From: ZC4RG29 sp035304385
GTDB taxonomy: Bacteria > Bacteroidota > Bacteroidia > Cytophagales > Cyclobacteriaceae
DNA: 64,000 bases
Direction: 5' to 3'
Assembly: GCA_035304385.1 (NCBI GenBank)
Contig: DATGQD010000041.1
Span: forward strand, 1-64,000
Shown: piece after piece, positions 1-7,676 of the stretch
Numbering within the stretch: the stretch's first letter is position 1
How the letters are laid out: every line of letters begins with the position of its first letter
Position numbers and translations under genes: made by a program
Notes under the pieces: model-generated
Databases searched by the model: none
The model's input: only the letters and a program-made list of their open reading frames with translations
What the model was told of the DNA's origin: nothing

Positions 1-27
1 TGCTCTAATATCGCGAATTCTAGTGAT

Positions 28-47
28 TTGTACAACAACTTGTACAA
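28..47. repeat. Twin 8-bp palindromes TTGTACAA
   Basis: The self-complementary octamer TTGTACAA occurs at 28-35 and again at 40-47, separated by CAAC. Each copy is a palindrome and together they form a direct repeat, which could bind a dimeric regulator. No gene start lies close by inside the window, so a role cannot be assigned. Confidence 0.5.
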
Positions 48-120
48 TATGGTTTCAAAATGGGCCTAATTGGGTAAATTTCTGGGTACGAAATCTGCTA
101 TTCCGCCACCTCACTCTCCC

Positions 121-144
121 CACTCTCACTCTCACTCTCACTCT
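121..144. repeat. Hexanucleotide microsatellite (CACTCT)x4
   Basis: Four exact copies of CACTCT in tandem, preceded by degenerate copies from about 110. It lies just beyond the 3' end of tRNA-Leu, which is on the minus strand. The rest of 1-151 holds no convincing gene. Confidence 0.85.
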
Positions 145-151
145 GTTTTTG

Positions 152-237
152 TACCCGGGGCGGGACTTGAACCCGCACGACCATTACTGGCCACAGGATT
201 TTAAGTCCTGCGTGTCTACCAATTCCACCACCCGGGC
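152..237 (-). tRNA. tRNA-Leu (anticodon UAA)
   Basis: An 86-nt cloverleaf reads on the minus strand. The acceptor stem is GCCCGGG with CCCGGGU and discriminator A. The anticodon stem-loop GGACTTAAAATCC carries UAA, and the T-loop GGTTCAAGTCCC is canonical. The long variable arm expected of a class II leucine tRNA is present. CCA is not encoded. It lies downstream of tRNA-Gly but is separated from it by a terminator, so it probably has its own promoter. Confidence 0.95.
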
Positions 238-264
238 AGGTGGCCGATGAGCGCCCAGCGAATC

Positions 265-293
265 CCCCGACGACGCCACGAGCGGCGTCGGGG
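265..293. repeat. Inverted repeat upstream of tRNA-Leu
   Basis: Arms CGACGCC (271-277) and GGCGTCG (284-290) are perfect complements around a 6-nt loop, with outer CCC and GGG able to extend the stem across a small bulge. It sits just upstream of tRNA-Leu on the minus strand. It may be a second terminator-like hairpin or a processing signal. Confidence 0.45.
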
Positions 294-312
294 CGACTTG
301 GAAGGTGCTCCC

Positions 313-354
313 CAAAAAAACAAAACCCCTCTCCGCTTGCCGGCAGAGAGGGGT
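313..354 (-). terminator. Rho-independent terminator after tRNA-Gly
   Basis: On the minus strand the arms CCCCTCTC and GAGAGGGG (327-334 and 346-353 on the plus strand) form a GC-rich stem around an 11-nt loop. The stem is followed by TTTTGTTTTTTT. It lies 9 nt past the 3' end of tRNA-Gly, so it ends that transcript before tRNA-Leu. Confidence 0.85.
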
Positions 355-361
355 TCGGACC

Positions 362-435
<74 letters not shown>

Positions 436-440
436 ATCAT

Positions 441-470
441 TTCATATACCCCATCAATTCGGGGTGCCAA
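441..470 (-). promoter_or_regulatory. Likely promoter of tRNA-Gly
   Basis: On the minus strand a TTG (470-468) is followed after 19 nt by TATATGAA (448-441). This resembles the Bacteroidota pattern TTTG-N19-TAnnTTTG. The -7-like box ends 5 nt before the mature tRNA 5' end. Position fits better than sequence. Confidence 0.45.
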
Positions 471-576
471 TTTAATGACGAATTCCTGAAATTTTCGCGT
501 GAAAATAAACTTTTCTTGGGGAATTTAAACGCCCGACCCCATCTTTTAGGTTCCCGCAGGTTATCCCCACCACGGC

Positions 577-1512
577 CTAGGCCGACTTCTTCAACTCCTC
601 CATCTCCTTGCGAAGCTCCCGGGCGTGCGCCTTGTTCCTGGAATACTGAATGTGCTTCGGCACTTTCTTAAGATCCCATATCAGACCTATCGCCGCAAGC
701 CCCTTCAGAAGGTAGTACGTAATGTCAATCTCCCACCAGAAAAAGCCCTGGCGCGCCGATACCTCGTAATAATGATGGTTATTATGCCACCCTTCGCCCA
801 GCGTCAGCAAGGCCAGCCACAGGCTGTTGCGGCTTTCATCGTTCGACTCATACCGCTGGGTGCCGAACTTGTGCATGATCGAGTTGATCGAAAACGTGGC
901 GTGGTACAGGATCACCGTGCTCAGGAAAAACCCGATGAACAACGTAGAAAATCCGGCCGTCGTGAACATTGCCGCCAGGCTTCCGCCGTTGACAATGCCA
1001 CCCAATGCCGTGACCACCACCGCCAGCACCAGCGGGGGAACGAGATAATTCTTATTGAGCCAGACCAGTTCAGGATATTTCGCGTAGTCGCCAATAATCT
1101 TGTAGTCCGTCTCCTTGAAGTCGGGCCCCACGATCCAGCCTACATGCGAATACCAGAACCCGTACAACTTCATCGAGTGGGGATCCGCCGGAGTGTCGCT
1201 GTGGCGGTGATGGTGCCGGTGATGCGACGCCCACCACAGGGCGCCCTTCTGCGCGGAGGTCTGCGCCATGAAGGCGATAACAAACTGAAACCAGCGCGAT
1301 GTAGAATACGATTTGTGCGCGAAGTAGCGATGATACCCGCCCGTCACCCAAAACATCCGGGTGACGTACAATACCCCGCAAACAATCCAGTCGAACGTTG
1401 TCGCTCCGGTATACAATGCGCCAAGAGGCAGCAGGTGTACGGCAATAAACGCAAGCTCTTGTTTTAGCTTGGGTTTCCTTCTCTCAGGTAGTTCAATAGT
1501 TTGTGTGCTCAT
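577..1512 (-). CDS. Fatty acid (acyl-CoA/acyl-lipid delta-9) desaturase
   Basis: A 311-aa integral membrane di-iron desaturase that introduces a double bond into saturated acyl chains. Three histidine boxes are visible: HRYFAH near residue 61, HHRHHH near residue 96, and HNNHH near residue 245. Hydrophobic spans lie between them, as in the stearoyl-CoA desaturase family. The C-terminus is a charged, lysine- and glutamate-rich cytosolic tail. The start at 1512 gives an N-terminus typical of the family. A 15-codon upstream reading frame with a strong Shine-Dalgarno overlaps the start. A second desaturase lies at 2512-3282. Acyl-CoA versus acyl-lipid substrate cannot be told from sequence. Confidence 0.93.
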   Translation of the reverse strand: MSTQTIELPERRKPKLKQELAFIAVHLLPLGALYTGATTFDWIVCGVLYVTRMFWVTGGYHRYFAHKSYSTSRWFQFVIAFMAQTSAQKGALWWASHHRHHHRHSDTPADPHSMKLYGFWYSHVGWIVGPDFKETDYKIIGDYAKYPELVWLNKNYLVPPLVLAVVVTALGGIVNGGSLAAMFTTAGFSTLFIGFFLSTVILYHATFSINSIMHKFGTQRYESNDESRNSLWLALLTLGEGWHNNHHYYEVSARQGFFWWEIDITYYLLKGLAAIGLIWDLKKVPKHIQYSRNKAHARELRKEMEELKKSA

Positions 1513-1540
1513 CCAAAATCATCCAATTCGTCATACTCAT
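1493..1540 (-). other. Possible upstream ORF/leader peptide of the desaturase
   Basis: A 15-codon frame starts at ATG 1540-1538 and stops at TGA 1495-1493, inside the first codons of the desaturase in another frame. Directly before its ATG is GGAGGTGAC, a near-perfect Shine-Dalgarno, which is striking because most genes here have weak ones. Translation could couple to or compete with desaturase initiation. No homology can be judged for so short a peptide. Confidence 0.35.
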
Positions 1541-1575
1541 GTCACCTCCAGCACTCTTGCGAATCAATGACACCA

Positions 1576-1583
1576 CAAAAATA
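1576..1583 (-). promoter_or_regulatory. Candidate -7 promoter box for the desaturase
   Basis: TATTTTTG on the minus strand matches TAnnTTTG exactly. It lies about 63 nt upstream of the desaturase ATG and 35 nt upstream of the leader ATG. No clear TTTG is found at the -33 position. Confidence 0.4.
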
Positions 1584-1780
1584 GGTATAAAAGCCATTTG
1601 TTGAGAAGGGCCGGAGTTCCAATAACCACCAACGGCGCCAAATCGTGCAATCGTGTCGATATAGTTTTTTCAGCGGCTTCAGCTAACAGCCGTCAGTCCC
1701 GGCGCGTTACAAGAGTTATTCTCAATGTGAGCGTCAGCAATGATGATAATCTCGCAATTATGCCGTTACTTTGTTGTCTT

Positions 1781-2398
1781 ATGTCGAATACCCAGGCGAT
1801 CGCCCTTTATCAACCCCTCCTCCAGTCCATTGCCTATAACCTGGTGCGGTGTAAAGAGGACGCGGAAGATATCGTTCAGGAGACCTTTCTGAAGTTCCTG
1901 ACGGTAAAACCGGGCAAAATCGTCAACCTCAAAGCGTATCTGATTCAGGCTGTCGTAAACAACTGTAAAAATCACCTTGCCGCGTTAAATCGCAAGAAAG
2001 TGGATCTTTTCAGCCAGTTAAGCCAGGTCAATCTCGCTGAGATCCTGGGTCGTTTCCGGGAATCGAATTTCGCTCACATCGATCTGGAGGTTAACCTCCA
2101 GGACGCCCTCAGGCTGCTGCAGCAGAAACTCGAACCCCTGGAGCGTGCTGTTTTCGTTCTAAAGGAAGTATTTGACTTCGATTATGAGACGATGCAGGAG
2201 ACATTCGATAAGAAAAAAGACCACCTGCGTCAGCTCTTTTCCCGCGCCAAAAGCAAATTGAACAAAGAGTCGTTCCGCTTGCGGGTCGACATGCCCGATA
2301 TGAGTGCGCTTAGCGCAGCATTTCGGAAGGCTTGCTATCTGGGTCATGCCGACGAGTTGCTTGCCGCCCTGAAGTCTGAAGTCCCCTCCAAAAAATAA
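1781..2398 (+). CDS. ECF-type RNA polymerase sigma factor
   Basis: About 205 aa. Region 2 is recognisable near the start (a DAEDIVQETFLKF-type motif that contacts core RNA polymerase and the -10 element). Region 4 follows, with an LEPLERAVF..V motif and a helix-turn-helix containing LRQLFSRAKSKL. The spacing fits a minimal two-domain sigma-70 family member. The start at 1781 gives MSNTQ; an in-frame ATG at 1760 is the alternative, and the longer upstream extension lacks sigma similarity. No anti-sigma factor is adjacent. It sits alone between two desaturase genes, which invites the idea that it regulates membrane lipid genes, but no target promoter can be shown. Confidence 0.85.
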   Translation: MSNTQAIALYQPLLQSIAYNLVRCKEDAEDIVQETFLKFLTVKPGKIVNLKAYLIQAVVNNCKNHLAALNRKKVDLFSQLSQVNLAEILGRFRESNFAHIDLEVNLQDALRLLQQKLEPLERAVFVLKEVFDFDYETMQETFDKKKDHLRQLFSRAKSKLNKESFRLRVDMPDMSALSAAFRKACYLGHADELLAALKSEVPSKK

Positions 2399-2449
2399 TT
2401 CGGCCATTTCTGTCACAAGTTCTGTTCCGGGTTGTCTTACATTAAAAGA

Positions 2450-2490
2450 GGCCGTGAAGTGTGCTGTCTGCTGTACGGCCCCATATTTTT
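2450..2490 (+). terminator. Weak terminator-like hairpin after the sigma factor gene
   Basis: GGCCGT (2450-2455) and ACGGCC (2475-2480) are complementary across a 19-nt loop and are followed by CCATATTTTT. The stem is short and the T-run interrupted, so this is only a possibility. Confidence 0.3.
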
Positions 2491-2511
2491 AACAATTAAA
2501 CGTAAACCTAA

Positions 2512-3282
2512 ATGCTCGTAATCCTGGCCTTTTTTGTGTGCCACTGGTACCTCTCCCTCTTTTTTCAGACGTTTTTCCTGCACCGCTACGCCGCCCATGG
2601 CGCCTTTACCATGAGTAAGTTCACGGAAAAGGTCTTTTTCGTGCTAACGTGGATATTTCAGGGATCTAACTACCTCAATGCCTACGGTTATGGCGTCATG
2701 CACCGGATGCACCACGCCTTTGCCGACACAGAGAACGATCCGCATTCACCCAAATACGACGAAACCATCTGGAATATGATGTGGAAGACGAAGACGATCT
2801 ATTCCGCCATCTGTAAGAACCAGATGATCGTCGACGAGCGCTTCACACGCGGCGTTCCCCGCTGGGACGCCTTCGATCGCTTCGCCAGCTCGTGGCCGTC
2901 TCGCCTCATGTGGGGCCTGGTGTATGTGGCCGTCTACGCCACCTTCGCAACGCATTGGTGGCTGTGGCTTCTCCTGCCTGTGCAATTTCTGATGAGCCCC
3001 ATTCACGGCGCCATCATTAATTGGTTCGCGCATAAATACGGCTATCGCAATTTCGAGGTAGGGGATACTTCCAAGAACTTCCTGCCTGTCGATTTCCTCA
3101 TGATGGGCGAGAGCTATCACAACAACCACCACAAGCATGGCTCGCGCGCCAACTTCGGCGGCATCCGCTGGCATGAGATCGACCCAACCTATCTGGTCAT
3201 CCGATTGCTGCATAAGATTGGCGTTATCAATCTGACACGCTCGCAGAAGATTCGGCCGGAGACGGTGAAGAGAGCTGCTTGA
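2512..3282 (+). CDS. Second fatty acid desaturase
   Basis: A 256-aa membrane di-iron desaturase, shorter than the first. Histidine boxes are HRYAAH near residue 24, HRMHH near 64 and HNNHH near 204, with hydrophobic spans between. The protein begins almost directly with a membrane segment, so the N-terminus is compact. The start at 2512 is the first in-frame ATG. It shares the fold of the desaturase at 577-1512 but is a diverged paralogue and probably differs in substrate or regiospecificity. It is the gene directly downstream of the ECF sigma factor. Confidence 0.92.
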   Translation: MLVILAFFVCHWYLSLFFQTFFLHRYAAHGAFTMSKFTEKVFFVLTWIFQGSNYLNAYGYGVMHRMHHAFADTENDPHSPKYDETIWNMMWKTKTIYSAICKNQMIVDERFTRGVPRWDAFDRFASSWPSRLMWGLVYVAVYATFATHWWLWLLLPVQFLMSPIHGAIINWFAHKYGYRNFEVGDTSKNFLPVDFLMMGESYHNNHHKHGSRANFGGIRWHEIDPTYLVIRLLHKIGVINLTRSQKIRPETVKRAA

Positions 3283-3294
3283 GGGATGTGCCTG

Positions 3295-3348
3295 CCCGCC
3301 TGCCCAACGCCGATGTAAATTTTAGTTTGCGTTGGCCGGCCAGGCGGG
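3295..3348. repeat. Large interrupted inverted repeat between convergent genes
   Basis: CCCGCCTG (3295-3302) plus CCAACGC (3304-3310) pair with GCGTTGG (3329-3335) plus CAGGCGGG (3341-3348). One side carries a 5-nt CCGGC bulge and the loop is 18 nt. It lies between the ends of the second desaturase and mutS. It may act as a bidirectional transcription stop although no long T-run follows. Confidence 0.5.
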
Positions 3349-3471
3349 TTGATGTTTTGATGTGATCTTTTACCGCTTCGAAGTGTGCGGCAGACGTCTC
3401 GTCATACACCCGATCTTAATTGCACCCCGACCATTCCAGGCGGGGCGGCATGTAGGTAGCGCCGGGGTAAA

Positions 3472-6078
3472 TCAACCCTTCCTCAAAATCCCTATTACCT
3501 CATTCAACTTCAACAACGCCTCCACAGGACTGATTGTGTTGATGTCGATTTTGCCGAGTAACTCCTGGATGTCGCGGAAGCGTGGGTCGGCTTCGAAGAG
3601 GCTCAGTTGCGCCGCAGGTGGCGGTAACTCCTCCAACGCCGGACCTTTGTTCTTGTGTTTATCCTGCTCCAGGAAACGAAGAATTTCATTTGCCCGAAAA
3701 ACGACGCGATTCGGCATGCCGGCGAGCTGTGCGACATGAATGCCAAAGCTGTGCTGGCTGCCACCAGGCCGCAGCTTTCGCATAAAGATAATCCGGTCGC
3801 CCACCTCCCGGACCGAAACATTGAAGTTCTTGACCCGTGGCAAATCCTCCTGAAGTTGATTCAACTCGTGGTAATGGGTGGCGAACAGCGTCTTCGGTTG
3901 GAAGTCCTTATGGTTGTGCAGGTATTCAACGATTGCCCAGGCGATCGAAACACCGTCGTACGTGCTCGTCCCGCGTCCGATCTCATCCATGAGAATAAGG
4001 CTCCGGTCGCTGAGGTTGTTGAGGATACTCGAAGTCTCGATCATCTCCACCATGAAAGTGGATTCGCCCCGCGACAGGTTATCGGAAGCGCCCACCCGGG
4101 TGAAGATCTTATCGACGATACCGATCGACGCTGAGGCGGCGGGCACAAAACTACCGATCTGCGCCATCAGGACGATCAAAGCCGTCTGCCGGAGCAGTGC
4201 CGACTTACCCGCCATGTTCGGCCCCGTGATAATCAGTATTTGTTGCTTGTCGCTATCCAACAGAATGTCGTTGGGCACATAGGATTCTCCCGGCGGCATC
4301 TGCCTTTCAATGACGGGGTGCCGTCCATCCCGGATATCGATGACAAGGCTTTCGTTGATTTCAGGTCGCGTGTAACGATTGGCACGGGCAGCCTCCGCGA
4401 ACGACAACAGGCAATCGATCAGCGCAATCACCCGGGCGTTTTGCTGTATTTGTGGGATGAAGTCCGCTGTATTGCGCACAAGGGTTTCGAAGATGCGCTG
4501 TTCCAGGACGGCCAGCTTCTCTTCCGCATGAAGGATTTTTTCCTCGTATACTTTAAGCTCCTCAGTGATGTAGCGTTCCGCGTTGACGAGTGTTTGCTTT
4601 CTGATCCAATCCGACGGCACCTTATCCTTGTTGGCGTTGCTTACTTCCAGGTAATAGCCGAACACTTTATTGTATGAGATCTTCAGCGATCCGATCCCGG
4701 TGCGTTCCATCTCACGCCGCTGGATCTGGAGCAGATAATCTTTACCTGAGTACGCGATCTTTCGCAGCTCATCGAGCTCTGCATCAAACCCGTCGTTGAT
4801 AATACCTCCCTGGTTGCTGGCGACAGATGCGTCCTCTTTTAACGTACGCGTCAGTTGCTCGACGAGGTAATCGCAAGAATGCAGCTGATCCCCGATCTTT
4901 TTCAGGTCGGGGGCAGCATGCGCCTGCAGCCTCGCCATCAATGGAGCGACGCACTTCAACGACCTTTTGAGCTGAATCATTTCACGGGGATTGATCCGGC
5001 CGACGGCCACCTTCGAAATCAGCCGTTCCAGGTCGGCAATGGGTTTCAGGTGTTCCGCGATTTCTTCTGCGAGGGTCGTGTCGTTATGCAACTCGGAGAC
5101 AATGCCGAGTCGTTCATCTATGGTGGCCTTATCCTTCAACGGCAGGATCAACCACTTGCGCAGCTGCCGCGCACCCATAGGCGTGATGGTACGGTCCAGT
5201 GTTTCGATGAGGGGCACACCCCCTTCATGCTGCGGTTGTATGATCTCCAGGTTCCGTATCGTGAACTTATCAAGCCAGACGTATTTGTCTTCATCGATAC
5301 GCGAGATGGCGGAGATATGCGTGGTGTCTTTGTGCTCCGTCTCTTCCAGGTAATGAAGTACAGCGCCCGCCGCGATAATGGCTTCGCCGAGGCTATCGAT
5401 GCCGAATCCCTTCAGGCTTGTTGTATTGAACTGACGGATCAGCTTCTCATAAGCATAGTCGTAGGCATAGACCCATTCGTCCAGGGCAAAGGTGCTGTGT
5501 CCCTCGGCGAACAGTGCTTCGAAGCGTTCGCGGGAAGTCTTGCTGAAGATAATCTCCGCCGGCGCGAAGCCCTGTATCAGCTTAAGCACGTATTCATCAT
5601 TACCCTGGGCGGCATAGAATTCCCCGGTCGACACGTCCAGGAAAGCGATGCCCATTTCATTGCGGCCCGCAAACACGGAAGCGAGAAAATTATTTCGGCG
5701 CCGTTCCAGGACACTGTCGTCGAAAGAGAGGCCGGGCGTGACAAGTTCGCTGACGCCGCGCTTTACGATGCCTTTGACAAAGCGCGGGTCTTCGAGTTGG
5801 TCGCAGATGGCCACCCGGTGCCCCGCTCTGACCAGGCGCGGAAGGTATGTGTCGAGGGCGTGATGTGGGAATCCGGCAAGTTCGATTTCCGAGGCGGACC
5901 CATTCCCCCGCTTTGTCAAAACGATGTCGAGTACCTTGCTGGCAGCAATGGCGTCCTGCCCGAAGGTTTCGTAAAAATCGCCGACCCTAAACAAAAGGAG
6001 CGCGCCGGGGTACTTTGCCTTAATGGCATTGTACTGCTTCATCAGGGGCGTTTCGGCGGCTGATTTTGTTTGAGACAT
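3472..6078 (-). CDS. mutS: DNA mismatch repair protein MutS
   Basis: 868 aa from the chosen start. MutS binds mismatched or looped DNA, slides as an ATP clamp and recruits MutL. The mismatch-reading motif GDFYE (F35, E37) is present near the N-terminus. The ATPase domain has Walker A GPNMAGKS, Walker B DEIGRGTST and the ATHYHEL segment. Length matches the family. The first ATG of the open frame is at 6141, but the residues before 6078 look unrelated to MutS, and a TAnnTTTG promoter box sits at 6085-6092, so a start at 6078 or at the internal Met (about 6042) is preferred. Confidence 0.97.
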   Translation of the reverse strand: MSQTKSAAETPLMKQYNAIKAKYPGALLLFRVGDFYETFGQDAIAASKVLDIVLTKRGNGSASEIELAGFPHHALDTYLPRLVRAGHRVAICDQLEDPRFVKGIVKRGVSELVTPGLSFDDSVLERRRNNFLASVFAGRNEMGIAFLDVSTGEFYAAQGNDEYVLKLIQGFAPAEIIFSKTSRERFEALFAEGHSTFALDEWVYAYDYAYEKLIRQFNTTSLKGFGIDSLGEAIIAAGAVLHYLEETEHKDTTHISAISRIDEDKYVWLDKFTIRNLEIIQPQHEGGVPLIETLDRTITPMGARQLRKWLILPLKDKATIDERLGIVSELHNDTTLAEEIAEHLKPIADLERLISKVAVGRINPREMIQLKRSLKCVAPLMARLQAHAAPDLKKIGDQLHSCDYLVEQLTRTLKEDASVASNQGGIINDGFDAELDELRKIAYSGKDYLLQIQRREMERTGIGSLKISYNKVFGYYLEVSNANKDKVPSDWIRKQTLVNAERYITEELKVYEEKILHAEEKLAVLEQRIFETLVRNTADFIPQIQQNARVIALIDCLLSFAEAARANRYTRPEINESLVIDIRDGRHPVIERQMPPGESYVPNDILLDSDKQQILIITGPNMAGKSALLRQTALIVLMAQIGSFVPAASASIGIVDKIFTRVGASDNLSRGESTFMVEMIETSSILNNLSDRSLILMDEIGRGTSTYDGVSIAWAIVEYLHNHKDFQPKTLFATHYHELNQLQEDLPRVKNFNVSVREVGDRIIFMRKLRPGGSQHSFGIHVAQLAGMPNRVVFRANEILRFLEQDKHKNKGPALEELPPPAAQLSLFEADPRFRDIQELLGKIDINTISPVEALLKLNEVIGILRKG

Positions 6079-6084
6079 GACGGT

Positions 6085-6117
6085 CAAATATAATCGGGTA
6101 GCGCTGGATGTACTAAA
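6085..6117 (-). promoter_or_regulatory. Promoter of mutS
   Basis: TATATTTG on the minus strand (6092-6085) matches TAnnTTTG exactly. A TTTAG (6117-6113) ends 20 nt upstream in the -33 position, an imperfect TTTG. The box lies only 6 nt from the MutS ATG, which implies a very short or absent 5' leader, or a start further inside the gene. Confidence 0.5.
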
Positions 6118-6173
6118 TTGCCTCCAATAAACAGCGCCCACAAGATATTCCTAAAAATAACCCCCAAGGCATC

Positions 6174-7079
6174 ATGAAAAAACATATCCTCCGATTGTCG
6201 GTAATTCTTCTGGCGCTCGCGCTTGCGATCCCTCAAGGGGTTCACGCCCAGCGGGATACAGATGGTGGCATTTTCTGGGAGGTTTCCGGAAACGGCCTTA
6301 CCCGCCCCTCATACTTGTTCGGAACCTACCATCTCCTCAGTGGCGCATACCTCAAAAAGCTTCCCCGGGTAGAAGCGGCATTCGAGGGTGCCAGCGGTGT
6401 CGTTGTCGAAAGCGAAATCGATTCATCGAAGATCGTTCAGATGTTCTCGATGCTGGTCATGAAAGACAAAAAGCTTTCGGATCTGGTAAGTGAGGACGAC
6501 TACCAACTTGTGGCCGACGAAATCCAAAAATCCACCGGCACCCCCATGGAACTAATGGCCCAGTTCAAACCCGCTTTCATCACGGTTATGCTCACGGTAA
6601 CGTACGCCAGGGCGGCGGGGTCGTCTGAACCGGCGGACTATGAAGGTCCGCCCCTCGACGCCTACTTTGCCAGCACAGGGCGCGAAAAGAAGAAGGCCGT
6701 ATCGACCTTTGAAACCATGGAAGAACAGATGAGCCTGCTTTTTGATCATTATACGGTGGAGGAGCAAGCGAAGCAGTTGGTGGACTTCGTTAAGTCGAAA
6801 GAAGAAATGGTCACCGTCCAGGATGATTTACTATCGCTATACCTGCGTCACGACCTGGACGGCCTCTACAAGTTGTACCAGAAATACGAAAAACGATTCG
6901 GAGATACGTCGTGGCTGCTGGACGAACGCAATGTAAACTGGATGAAACAGCTCCCCGCGATGCTTGCGGAGGGTGATAAATTCATTGCCGTCGGCGCGCT
7001 CCATCTGGCCGGGGAAAAAGGTTTAGTGGAACTTCTCCGAAAACAAGGCTATACTGTTACCGCCCGCCGGGTCAAATAA
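6174..7079 (+). CDS. TraB/GumN family exported protein
   Basis: 301 aa with an N-terminal signal peptide (KKH followed by a hydrophobic stretch ending near AQ). The TraB/GumN signatures are visible: FGTYH near residue 49 and GALHL near residue 278. Both contribute to the putative active or metal-binding site of this poorly characterised, possibly hydrolytic family. Length fits the family. It is transcribed with the methyltransferase gene that starts 11 nt downstream. Family assignment is firm; activity and substrate are unknown. Confidence 0.85.
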   Translation: MKKHILRLSVILLALALAIPQGVHAQRDTDGGIFWEVSGNGLTRPSYLFGTYHLLSGAYLKKLPRVEAAFEGASGVVVESEIDSSKIVQMFSMLVMKDKKLSDLVSEDDYQLVADEIQKSTGTPMELMAQFKPAFITVMLTVTYARAAGSSEPADYEGPPLDAYFASTGREKKKAVSTFETMEEQMSLLFDHYTVEEQAKQLVDFVKSKEEMVTVQDDLLSLYLRHDLDGLYKLYQKYEKRFGDTSWLLDERNVNWMKQLPAMLAEGDKFIAVGALHLAGEKGLVELLRKQGYTVTARRVK

Positions 7080-7090
7080 GGCCGTTTAGA

Positions 7091-7627
7091 ATGGTCATGA
7101 GGAAACTGAGGATGGAGGAACTGGACAGGCCTACCGTTACCGAATACCGGGAGCGGGGAAAGTTGCCTGTAGTCGTGTTGCTGGACAATGTGCGAAGTCT
7201 TCACAACGTCGGCTCCGCTTTTCGCACATGCGATGCTTTCGGCATGGAACGACTCATTCTGACCGGCATTACCGGCCACCCACCGCACCGCGAAATTAAC
7301 AAGACCGCCCTGGGCGCTACGGAATCGGTGACCTGGGAATACGAGGCTGACGCCGTGGAGGCAGTGACTAAACTCAAGGATAGCGGATACCGGATTGTGG
7401 TGGTAGAACAGACGACGGAAAGCGTACCCCTTCACGCATGCGTGCCGGATCCGGAAGCAAAGTATTGCCTGGTCTTCGGCAACGAGGTCGACGGGGTTGG
7501 GGAGGAGATAATTGCGCATGCCGACATGGCCCTGGAGGTACCGCAGGCGGGCACAAAGCACTCACTGAATATTTCGGTTTGTCTTGGTGTCGTTTGCTGG
7601 GAGTTTTTTAAAATACATGCCCGTTAA
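7091..7627 (+). CDS. SpoU/TrmH family RNA 2'-O-methyltransferase
   Basis: 178 aa, a single SPOUT domain that uses S-adenosylmethionine to methylate a ribose 2'-OH in tRNA or rRNA. Motif 1 is NVGSAFRTCDAFG near residue 39, motif 2 is FGNEVDGVG near residue 131, and motif 3 is SLNISVCLGV at the C-terminus, which forms the trefoil knot. There is no extra N-terminal substrate-binding domain. The in-frame Met at 7097 is an alternative start. The target RNA cannot be told. Confidence 0.88.
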   Translation: MVMRKLRMEELDRPTVTEYRERGKLPVVVLLDNVRSLHNVGSAFRTCDAFGMERLILTGITGHPPHREINKTALGATESVTWEYEADAVEAVTKLKDSGYRIVVVEQTTESVPLHACVPDPEAKYCLVFGNEVDGVGEEIIAHADMALEVPQAGTKHSLNISVCLGVVCWEFFKIHAR

Positions 7628-7676
7628 ACGGGATTAATTCGCACTTTTGCACAGAATTTTACCAATTCCGCCAGAC

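Noticed and set aside
13..28. GCGAATTC followed by TAGTGATT resembles a T-vector cloning junction
   Set aside because: The vector form has two extra bases between the parts and no further vector sequence follows; coincidence or edge artefact cannot be settled, so not reported as a feature.
110..144. Short tandem CACTCT units as CRISPR repeats
   Set aside because: Units are 6 nt with no spacers and no cas gene is present.
625..1467. 280-codon frame opposite the first desaturase
   Set aside because: Antisense shadow of the desaturase; the residues mirror its histidine-box codons and show no family pattern.
4855..6063. 402-codon open frame on the plus strand opposite mutS
   Set aside because: It is antisense to the strongly conserved mutS and has no recognisable domain; GC-rich codon bias leaves such frames open.
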